Shown: positions 25,259 through 31,385 of the stretch, in pieces
Layout of the letters: each line of letters starts with the position of its first letter
Position numbering within the stretch: position 1 is the stretch's first letter
Assembly (NCBI GenBank): GCA_910586405.1
Contig: CAJUII010000034.1
Location: 1 to 31,385 of the forward strand
DNA: 31,385 bases
From: an uncultured Lachnospiraceae bacterium
Lineage (GTDB): Bacteria; Bacillota; Clostridia; Lachnospirales; Lachnospiraceae
Direction of reading: 5' to 3'
Program-made: the position numbers and the translations under genes
The notes under the pieces: model-generated
What the model was told of the DNA's origin: nothing
The model's input: the letters and a program-made list of their open reading frames with translations, nothing else
Databases searched by the model: none

Positions 25259-25945
25259 TTATAACTCTTGGTTGAATAACTCTGTACCATCGCTGAGTCT
25301 GTAAGAGATCTGTACAGACAGAGAATCATCGCCTACTTCGTTTCTAAGCTCATCGCGAATAGGCTCAAACTGATCTGCTGTGCTGTCATACTGCTGCTGC
25401 ATTGCTGCCTGCATCTCTGCCATTTCGTCTTGTGATAAAGAACCGCCATCTAAACCAACTATATCATCTGAAAGGATGACAGCCAATACCAGCGCATCAC
25501 CATCTACCTCAAATGCAGTTGTCATCTGACCGCCAAACATTGTGTCGAACAGTGTTACATATGTAGCGGCTTTCTCTGAATTTACCCACTCCTCTACACT
25601 TCCTGATGCTTCTCCTGCATCAGCATCTTCTGCGTCTGCATCAGTGCTCTCATCTGCTGCATCCTCTGCGTCTGCATCAGTGCTCTCGTCTGCATCAGTG
25701 CTCTCGTCTGCTACAGTGCTCTCATCTGCTACAGTGCTCTCATCTGCTGCATCTGCTACAGTACTCTCATCTGCTGCATCTGCCACTGTGCTCTCATCTG
25801 CTGCTGGCTCTGCTGCGGAATTTGTCACTGCTGCATCCTCCGCCGGAGCTGTTGTTGTATCTTTTGAACCACAAGCTGTCACGCCAAACATCATAGATGT
25901 GACAATTGCCACTGACAATACTACATTTACAATCTTCTTTTTCAT
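25259..25945 (-). CDS. Lipoprotein with acidic repeat linker, DUF4854-like C-terminus
   Basis: A 228-residue product. The signal peptide ends in lipobox VTAC (cysteine about 25). Residues about 45-115 are a low-complexity acidic linker of ADESTVADE and ADAEDA repeats. The folded C-terminal part (about 115-228) reads VEEWVNSEKAATYVTLFDTM and continues to a YRLSDGTELFNQEL end, resembling DUF4854 (moderate certainty). The linker probably spaces the folded domain from the membrane across the cell wall. Its DNA is a tandem repeat and could vary in length. GAGGGGAGATATC precedes the ATG. It has its own promoter. Confidence 0.85.
   Translation of the reverse strand: MKKKIVNVVLSVAIVTSMMFGVTACGSKDTTTAPAEDAAVTNSAAEPAADESTVADAADESTVADAADESTVADESTVADESTDADESTDADAEDAADESTDADAEDADAGEASGSVEEWVNSEKAATYVTLFDTMFGGQMTTAFEVDGDALVLAVILSDDIVGLDGGSLSQDEMAEMQAAMQQQYDSTADQFEPIRDELRNEVGDDSLSVQISYRLSDGTELFNQEL
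25644..25802. repeat. Tandem repeat inside the lipoprotein gene
   Basis: Seven copies of a GTGCTCTCATCTGC-type core start at 25644, 25680, 25698, 25716, 25734, 25761 and 25788, so unit lengths are 18, 27 or 36 bp, all multiples of 9. Units keep the reading frame and encode DESTVA-type hexamers. The pattern suggests growth by slippage or unequal recombination. Confidence 0.9.
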
Positions 25946-26002
25946 TTTGATATCTCCCCTCTAAAATTCATAAATACTTGTTTAACGTCTTAACAATTTA
26001 GC

Positions 26003-26031
26003 AGTTTATCACGAAACGAATAGCATGTCAA
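26003..26031 (-). promoter_or_regulatory. Promoter of the repeat-bearing lipoprotein
   Basis: A consensus TTGACA (26026-26031) and TAAACT (26003-26008) with a 17-bp spacer on the minus strand, giving a leader of about 50 nt. An imperfect dyad, GTTTAAC-GTC-TTAAC on the plus strand at 25980-25994, lies just downstream of the expected start. Confidence 0.75.
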
Positions 26032-26138
26032 CTTTCCGAACAGATTTTTGTAGGATTAGATATATTTACTTAAAAATGATACGAATAAACATAAATGTTG
26101 CACAATGTCATATAAGCTATTGTTTATTTTTCGACAAA

Positions 26139-28658
26139 TTATTCTTTATTAGGCGCCAGCGGCAGCATATTTATCTTGAGACTGTGATCATACACAAGAT
26201 TTCCGCCTTCCCTGTTTTCAGCTATTTCTGCCTGTTTCTGTGCAATGAAATGCGCATCGCTGAGATCCAGCAGGAAAGCTGGCACCCAAATACCATCAGC
26301 GCCATATGGACGTATCATTTGTACAGACACTGTACTGTTGTCTTCATAAAAATCAAACGTCACTGTACAGACAGTTTCATCTGCTGATTCCTGAACACGC
26401 GTCCCGACTTTATTCGGATTATTCAATATATTGAGCAGTGAAATAGCTGCCGTGTCAGGCGCAAATAGTTTTTTGTAGACATCGCTGTTCTGATTTTCTT
26501 TTGCATTCTTATTCAAGGCTTCCCCTGCCCCGTTAAATAAATAATAGTCCATCATTGTCTCTGCGATGCCATTTGGATATGCACGGTGAAATTCTTCTGC
26601 AATGCAGATGCCGTCCATATACGAAAGGGATTCCGATGTTATGATACACGCTTCGCCATCTAATTCATAAGTGAGCAGCTCGCGCCATACCGTCACATGC
26701 GGGTCAGACACCCATGCATAATACAATATTTCCGCGGTATGTTCTGTCGCGCTGACAATATAGTAATTGCACGGCTTCCCATTCTCGTCGTAAGACGCTC
26801 CCCACGGCCACGGGCTTGACCAGCCAAATGAAGCGGTACCGCCTTCGCTGTCTGCACCTTGAAATAACAGCTCTTGCTCTATGAATTTATTGATCACCTC
26901 TTCATCAGCAAGCTTTAGGATTGTCTCAGCATCACGGTCGCAGAATGCTCTTGCCCACTGCTCGATGGTCTTTGCCGCGGCGGGCATTTTTTCAGCAGCA
27001 TCTATCATGGACAGGCATTCGGCCTGCGTTACTTCCAGCTGGCTGATCACGTCTGTAATCTGCTGCGCGAGCATCTCTTGTTTTTCGTTCAAAACTGTCC
27101 GCTGTTCCTGCGTTAATGCGCTTTCGTCCATAGTCTCCCACCGATGCTGTAATTTCAATTCTTCCGTCATAAGCTGCTGCTTTAGTGCTTCTAATTCATT
27201 TTGTCTTGTCTCTAATTCTTCGCCAGTCCATCTCCTGCCCTCATACATCTCCTGACGCGTCATCTCAAGCCGCTCCTCTGCACTGTTTATCGCTGACAGC
27301 GCACTGTTTATAATGAAAATCGAGCCATTCTCGACCGTTGGCACTATGTCTGTATTCGTTTTGTGCAATTCAGAGGATTCCTCTGCGTCGAATCGCAGCA
27401 GACCATCTCCGATGCGCGTAAACTGATAATGATACTTTCCATCATTTGTAACTGCCTTCACACAATCCGACACAAAATCATACTTCCCGAAAATCAAATA
27501 AGAGCTAAAGGGATCATAGCCAAAAGAAAATTCTCCATCTTTGCCCAGAAGCAGTCTGGGTGTGAACATAGACGGAGACAAAGCTGGATAAAACATCTCA
27601 TATTCCCCTGCTGTCAGCAGCTCATCGAGATCGACCACACTGTCCGTCGTTTGGTTCTCCTGTTCGGGCGCTGCTGTCTTTTTCTGTGTCATAAAGCACA
27701 CGGGGACAATCACACATGCCAGCACTGCTGCCGCAAGTGCCCAGAATGCAGGTTTTTTATAATGCAGGACATTTTTCACACGCTCCTTGACACTGACCTC
27801 GCCAAAAGCGATTGGACAAGCCGCAATGATGCGATGGTTCACCGCGCTGTTGAGCAGCGCCTGCGAGTACGCTTTTTTATGCTCTGTGCCAAGATCGCGC
27901 ACAACGCACTCGTCGCAGATTAGCTCGATATCCTTGCAAAGCAAGATATAGGCAGCCCACACACAGGGATTGAACCAATAGACGGACAAGAGCAAAAACC
28001 CCGCAGGCTTTATCAAGTAATCCTTTCTCTTTTTGTGCGTCAGTTCATGTTGGAGTACATAAGGAAGCTCGTCACAAGAAATCCCACATGGAATGTAAAT
28101 ACAGGGACGAAAAATACCAAATAAAAAAGGGCTTTCGATGGCATCATTCCGATAAACTTTTGCAGCGCAGCGCTTTTCATTTGTTCCATTTAGACGCTCT
28201 GTTGCAAGCTCATCTGGTATGGACCATCTGACGCGGTTTTTGAGCCGTATATAGCTAAACAGCATGTAGATCATCATCACTGCGATTCCAGCAAGCCAGA
28301 TCTGCGTGCAAAGGATAAGGGCAGTCTGACGTTTCTCCCTGCCTGTCTCAGCAGAAGGAATATACGTATTCTGGGCTGGCTCATTGACAGGCTTTTGCAT
28401 CTCCATATTTGTGATTGTATTGTGTACAGGCAGTCTTGCCTCATAGCTGTATCCATTCGCCACCTTCGTATCTGGAATCAGGCTGAAGACAGATTCGACT
28501 GAAAACGGAACAATCAGCCTGATGCCAACCAAAAGCCACAGAAAACTACGCATCTTTTTGGGTGCCCTCCGAAGTACAAACCGCACCATTAAAACGGCTA
28601 GAATCAAATAGCTTGCGGAGATACTCATCTCAAATAGTTTGATAAATAATTTTTCCAT
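26139..28658 (-). CDS. BlaR1-type M56 metallopeptidase sensor with a non-PBP ectodomain
   Basis: An 839-residue membrane protein. Residues about 1-320 are the BlaR1/MecR1 core: several membrane helices, the zinc protease motif HELTH (204-208) with a likely third ligand in ELICDE (about 245-250), and a last helix at about 304-323. In BlaR1 a bound beta-lactam activates the protease, which clears BlaI. Here the outer part (about 325-839) is not a penicillin-binding domain: no S-x-x-K/KTG set is seen. It has a small beta domain (350-425), a charged coiled coil (about 458-550) and a C-terminal globular region. The signal is therefore unknown. It is 3 bp after the BlaI-type gene, the probable target. 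Confidence 0.88.
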   Translation of the reverse strand: MEKLFIKLFEMSISASYLILAVLMVRFVLRRAPKKMRSFLWLLVGIRLIVPFSVESVFSLIPDTKVANGYSYEARLPVHNTITNMEMQKPVNEPAQNTYIPSAETGREKRQTALILCTQIWLAGIAVMMIYMLFSYIRLKNRVRWSIPDELATERLNGTNEKRCAAKVYRNDAIESPFLFGIFRPCIYIPCGISCDELPYVLQHELTHKKRKDYLIKPAGFLLLSVYWFNPCVWAAYILLCKDIELICDECVVRDLGTEHKKAYSQALLNSAVNHRIIAACPIAFGEVSVKERVKNVLHYKKPAFWALAAAVLACVIVPVCFMTQKKTAAPEQENQTTDSVVDLDELLTAGEYEMFYPALSPSMFTPRLLLGKDGEFSFGYDPFSSYLIFGKYDFVSDCVKAVTNDGKYHYQFTRIGDGLLRFDAEESSELHKTNTDIVPTVENGSIFIINSALSAINSAEERLEMTRQEMYEGRRWTGEELETRQNELEALKQQLMTEELKLQHRWETMDESALTQEQRTVLNEKQEMLAQQITDVISQLEVTQAECLSMIDAAEKMPAAAKTIEQWARAFCDRDAETILKLADEEVINKFIEQELLFQGADSEGGTASFGWSSPWPWGASYDENGKPCNYYIVSATEHTAEILYYAWVSDPHVTVWRELLTYELDGEACIITSESLSYMDGICIAEEFHRAYPNGIAETMMDYYLFNGAGEALNKNAKENQNSDVYKKLFAPDTAAISLLNILNNPNKVGTRVQESADETVCTVTFDFYEDNSTVSVQMIRPYGADGIWVPAFLLDLSDAHFIAQKQAEIAENREGGNLVYDHSLKINMLPLAPNKE

Positions 28659-28661
28659 AGG

Positions 28662-29021
28662 CTACTCCTTATATGTATCAATAATCTTTTGAATTTCATC
28701 AATTTCCTGCTTTGAGAGGTTCTTTTTCCGCGCAAAAGCTGCTATAAAACTTGGCAGCGACCCGGAAAACGTGCGCGCGACAACCTCGGCGCTCTCTGCG
28801 GACTGTACCTCCTCACAAGAGATCAACGAAGTCACGACAGCACCCTCAGATTTCAGCACCCCCCGCTCAGAAAGCCTTCGTATTACCGTGTACGTGGTGG
28901 ATTTCTTCCACTCCAACGCCTCATTGCACAGGCGTACCAGCTCGCTGCTTGTCACAGGCTCATGCGCCCACAAAATTTCACAGAAGCGGTATTCGCTCTC
29001 AAATATTTTTGGTACTTCCAT
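28662..29021 (-). CDS. BlaI/MecI/CopY-type transcriptional repressor
   Basis: A 119-residue winged-helix repressor. The DNA-binding domain (about 8-75) contains ESEYRFCEILWAHEPVTSSE and the recognition region WKKSTTYTVIRRLSERGVLK; the C-terminal dimerisation helices (about 85-119) include RTFSGSLPSFIAAF and LSKQEIDEIQKIID. In this family the linker before the C-terminal helices is cut on signal from the M56 partner. It lies between the SUKH protein gene (34 bp upstream) and the M56 gene (3 bp downstream), and probably binds the palindrome pair at 31110-31150. AGAAAGGCGG precedes the ATG. Confidence 0.93.
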   Translation of the reverse strand: MEVPKIFESEYRFCEILWAHEPVTSSELVRLCNEALEWKKSTTYTVIRRLSERGVLKSEGAVVTSLISCEEVQSAESAEVVARTFSGSLPSFIAAFARKKNLSKQEIDEIQKIIDTYKE

Positions 29022-29055
29022 TCTAATATTCCGCCTTTCTATTTTATTACTAGCG

Positions 29056-31023
29056 CTATCGCTCGATCTCTATACCTAGTGATTGCAGCGTTTCCAACAC
29101 GTCCTCATGTTCCAGCCGGCACAGAGACAAATCCACTTTTTTCAATTTTGGCAGTTTTAGCAGGAGACGGCAGTCAAAAAAATTGGTATTGCATAAAGAG
29201 AGCGTCTCAACATTTTTGCATTCCGCCAGAAAAGAAAAATCCTCTATACAGAGATGTTCGATCACCAGTCTCTCTAAATTCTGCATCCGCCCGATCAAAG
29301 ACCAGTCACCAAGCGCATAATAATAAGGCTTTTTCAATGGAATGTTCTTATCGGGCGGAACAATATAAGTCCAGTGAGTACTGCCGTCAACGCAAAGATG
29401 CCAGTTTTTGATTTCCAGTATCAGCGTCTTGATCTCCAAAAGTGTCTGATCCCACTCCTGCGGCGTAGCGGGCAAGCCGCCAAAACATTCTTGAATCACC
29501 AGCGCGATAAAAGGATGAACCGCAATGCCGCCTGTCTCATGCTTCTCGTTCACTTTCAAATTGATCTCATCATCTATTTGCAAAAAGATACGCCGAGGAC
29601 GCATAATCCCCAGTAATTGGGGATTGATAAATTCGTCTCTCACATGCTCTGCCATAGCGCGCGCATTTCGGAAAACCAAATCATAACTTCTCCGTAATTC
29701 CTCGTCCAGTTCTTCGCAGACCCGCTCCAACGCTGCCAGAAGCGTTTCATCTTTAACTACCGGCACTGCAAGCAGCGCTGCATTCAAAAGTTCAAGATTC
29801 TCCCGCTCTTCCAGTTCTTTCAGAAACACATCTAAATTCGCCACTGCATCTGGGAATGTCCCAAAGGTGCGCAGCAATGTTGGCTTCTCCTTTTCACCCA
29901 CAATATCCAAAAGTCCTGCTACATCCCGCAGTTTCAGCCATGGACGTTTTTTGAACATCTCAAATGCAATGTACCAGTGTTCCTGTGAAATCTGGGGCAG
30001 TACCTTCATAATCCGTTTTCCCCAATGATCTAGGAAAGCCCATGTCTCTTCCTCACTACCCCTGTAACGATTACGGACATCATAAATTTCCCAGATAATT
30101 CCATCATACAAGCCCAGCGCCCAGCGCTGTTCCAGAAAAGCATCCAGCTCTTTCGTAGGCAAGAATCCCAGCAGCCATCTGGTATTTGATTCGTGTATAT
30201 ACTCCTGTGCCGCTTCTACAATCCACGCTTTCGATGCTGCTGACAGGACTGGGAATTTCTCCATGCTGGAAAGAATCAGTCGTTTCTCCTCCTTATCTGT
30301 AGTATTTTGATAACGCTCCCGAAGTTCGTCTTCATCGCCGTCTAAATTTGTTCCAAACCAAAAAATATGATATCCGCCGCTGACTTCACGCAGCCATCTT
30401 TTGTACCATGCAAGAAAGCCCTGTTCCCTTGGAAAGAAAACGTATGTCAGTTCGCTTTCCACATACACAACCCGCCCCTCGTTTGGACCTGACAGCAATA
30501 AATACATAAAATAAGAATCTCCCTGACTGCCAATCGGTATACAGCCCTGTAGATAGTCCTCTCCTTCTGTCTCAGAATCGTTTTCCTGTTCCTCGTCATC
30601 AATCATATGCGCACAGTCATATTCCTCATCATCAAGTTCTTCATCTTCATCTTCATATTTATATTTATATTTATCTTCATCTTCATCTTCATAGTATTCC
30701 TGTGGGATCTCGATTCCCGGATATAACACAGGTTCTTTTTTGAAGTCAATGTCATCTTCCAGCCAGTACAAAATCTTCTGCAAAGAAAACAGGCCATAAT
30801 AAGGTCCTGCACCGCCATTGCCTGCCAATAACAAAAAATCGCGGTACTCCTCTGGCAGCCTGACACCGATTTTCTGTTCAAACTCCTCCACTTCCTCGAC
30901 AGACGCCGGCGGATTCCACTGGTACTGATGCGATTTCGCCCCAAACTGGTAGCAGTATTTATCCACTGCTTTTGCTTTGTTCAACAACGCTCTTAATTCC
31001 TCCAACGGAAAACTCTCTGACAT
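29056..31023 (-). CDS. SUKH (SMI1/KNR4) protein with C-terminal leucine-rich repeats
   Basis: A 655-residue cytoplasmic protein. Residues about 41-208 form a SUKH domain (SVEEVEEFEQKIGVRLPEEY, LLLAGNGGAGPYYGLFSL, later IGSQGDSYFMYLLL), split by an acidic Glu/Asp/Lys/Tyr insert (about 110-156). A helical middle part of unknown fold follows. About 575-650 are leucine-rich repeats (LERLVIEHLCIEDFSFLAEC, VETLSLCNTNF, LKKVDLSLCRLEHEDV). SUKH proteins are often immunity proteins or protein-protein adaptors. The frame is open to 31104, but GAGGAGGACTAAGT fixes ATG 31023; the earlier start would overlap the operator. First gene of the BlaI-M56 operon. Confidence 0.85.
   Translation of the reverse strand: MSESFPLEELRALLNKAKAVDKYCYQFGAKSHQYQWNPPASVEEVEEFEQKIGVRLPEEYRDFLLLAGNGGAGPYYGLFSLQKILYWLEDDIDFKKEPVLYPGIEIPQEYYEDEDEDKYKYKYEDEDEELDDEEYDCAHMIDDEEQENDSETEGEDYLQGCIPIGSQGDSYFMYLLLSGPNEGRVVYVESELTYVFFPREQGFLAWYKRWLREVSGGYHIFWFGTNLDGDEDELRERYQNTTDKEEKRLILSSMEKFPVLSAASKAWIVEAAQEYIHESNTRWLLGFLPTKELDAFLEQRWALGLYDGIIWEIYDVRNRYRGSEEETWAFLDHWGKRIMKVLPQISQEHWYIAFEMFKKRPWLKLRDVAGLLDIVGEKEKPTLLRTFGTFPDAVANLDVFLKELEERENLELLNAALLAVPVVKDETLLAALERVCEELDEELRRSYDLVFRNARAMAEHVRDEFINPQLLGIMRPRRIFLQIDDEINLKVNEKHETGGIAVHPFIALVIQECFGGLPATPQEWDQTLLEIKTLILEIKNWHLCVDGSTHWTYIVPPDKNIPLKKPYYYALGDWSLIGRMQNLERLVIEHLCIEDFSFLAECKNVETLSLCNTNFFDCRLLLKLPKLKKVDLSLCRLEHEDVLETLQSLGIEIER
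30637..30693. repeat. Hexamer/trinucleotide repeat in the SUKH gene
   Basis: Runs of TTCATC and ATATTT hexamers flank each other and encode EDEDED, KYKYKY and EDEDEDE segments. It is in frame and could vary by slippage. Confidence 0.8.
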
Positions 31024-31107
31024 ACTTAGTCCTCCTCGTTTTATCCATATTTCTTGATGTCCATCTATGACGGTTTGCTGGTTCGCTATATCCCGCATAT
31101 ACAAACA

Positions 31108-31152
31108 GGGTCTAATGCATTAAACTCATCATCAGTTTAACACATTAGACCC
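31108..31152 (-). promoter_or_regulatory. Paired palindromic operators at the SUKH-BlaI-M56 promoter
   Basis: Two 16-bp imperfect palindromes of form GTYTAATGYRTTARAC lie at 31135-31150 and 31110-31125, 25 bp centre to centre. Together they form one 45-bp inverted repeat with 17 of 19 arm positions paired. One overlaps the -10, the other sits at about +2 to +17. This is the layout of a BlaI/MecI-type repressor pair; the binding protein is inferred from the operon, not shown. Confidence 0.75.
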
Positions 31153-31162
31153 AGGGTGTCAA
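31134..31162 (-). promoter_or_regulatory. Promoter of the SUKH-BlaI-M56 operon
   Basis: A consensus TTGACA (31157-31162) and TAAACT (31134-31139) with a 17-bp spacer. Start expected near 31127, leader of about 100 nt. A strong core promoter held by an operator pair fits tight repression. Confidence 0.8.
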
Positions 31163-31172
31163 TCACTATTTT

Positions 31173-31385
31173 TTATTGTTTCTCTAATTCAATATCTTTT
31201 TCAAAAAGCTGCCTTTCAGATATTTTGATATTTCCACCATATGTTTGCCGCAGCATTTTTTGTAAATTTACATAAGCCGGTGACGCTTTTAGACTGGGAG
31301 TTGAGGAAGTCACAATGACTCTTGCATATATATAACTTCATCAATATAATCAGTGCTTATCATATGACTTTCTTCATCCAGCAGT
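31173..31385 (-). pseudogene. C-terminal end of an unidentified gene, apparently frameshifted
   Basis: From the right edge, one frame reads LLDEESHMISTDYIDEVIYM and stops at 31310. A second frame, without a start codon of its own, is open from 31337 to a TAA at 31173 and reads ARVIVTSSTPSLKASPAYVN, ending FEKDIELEKQ. Removing one TA unit from the TATATATA run at about 31327-31334 joins both into one frame. I do not recognise the protein. It could also be a true stop at 31310 followed by noncoding DNA. Confidence 0.4.

Noticed and set aside
25141..25329. A 62-codon minus-strand frame
   Set aside because: It covers the terminator hairpin and overlaps the end of the lipoprotein gene; no ribosome binding site or protein-like composition.
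25644..25802. CRISPR-like regular repeats
   Set aside because: Units are 9-bp multiples inside a coding frame, with no unique spacers and no cas genes.
25542..25964. Long plus-strand frames opposite the repeat-bearing lipoprotein
   Set aside because: They are Ser/Ala or Leu/His low-complexity translations of the tandem repeat, while the minus-strand frame has a signal peptide, ribosome binding site and promoter.
26084..26128. Hairpin after the M56 gene as a terminator
   Set aside because: AATAAACA and TGTTTATT are inverted repeats but 29 bp apart, AT-only and without a strong inner stem or U run on the right side.
31024..31104. Upstream extension of the SUKH gene by 27 codons
   Set aside because: The extension runs back almost to the operator, has no ribosome binding site, and the later ATG has an ideal one.

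Overview
The window looks like a chromosomal segment of a Gram-positive, spore-forming anaerobe of the Clostridia, most likely Lachnospiraceae. The reasons are strong AGGAGG-type ribosome binding sites, the rpmB / Asp23-FakA-RecG order, a GerW/YtfJ spore protein next to a DUF2953 protein, the ruvAB-zapA-U32 order and a CcpA-type cre site. This assignment rests on gene content and order, not on a search. Almost all genes are on the minus strand. No rRNA, tRNA, CRISPR array or insertion sequence was seen.

Layout from left to right. 1-73 is the start of a response regulator (minus), divergent from pta (499-1485, plus), whose leader holds a perfect cre match. 1560-6626 (minus) is an operon of Asp23, fakA, recG and a DegV/FakB-like protein, which reads as a fatty-acid phosphorylation module around recG. 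rpmB (plus) diverges from it. 7091-9608 (minus) holds a coiled-coil J-domain protein, an unlisted 46-residue membrane peptide, GerW, a DUF2953 protein and a conserved hypothetical. 9700-11446 (minus) holds a CheX-like phosphatase with an extra N-terminal domain, a stand-alone CheY and a Nudix hydrolase. 11568-18575 (minus) holds ruvA, ruvB, zapA, a U32 protein and a 919-residue natural fusion of a SEDS glycosyltransferase with a class B PBP. 18633-22413 (minus) is ilvB, two different ilvN-type subunits and ilvC, ended by a strong terminator.

22611-25945 is accessory: a plus-strand lipoprotein, then (minus) a DUF308 membrane protein, a small hypothetical, a YdcF-like protein and a lipoprotein with an acidic repeat tract. 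26139-31023 (minus) is the most distinctive part: a SUKH/leucine-rich-repeat protein, a BlaI-type repressor and a BlaR1-type M56 metallopeptidase. The M56 ectodomain is not a penicillin-binding domain. The operon starts from a near-consensus promoter with a pair of 16-bp palindromes placed like repressor operators. I read it as a proteolysis-controlled signalling operon with an unknown signal. The right edge holds the end of an unidentified reading frame that appears broken at a TA dinucleotide run.
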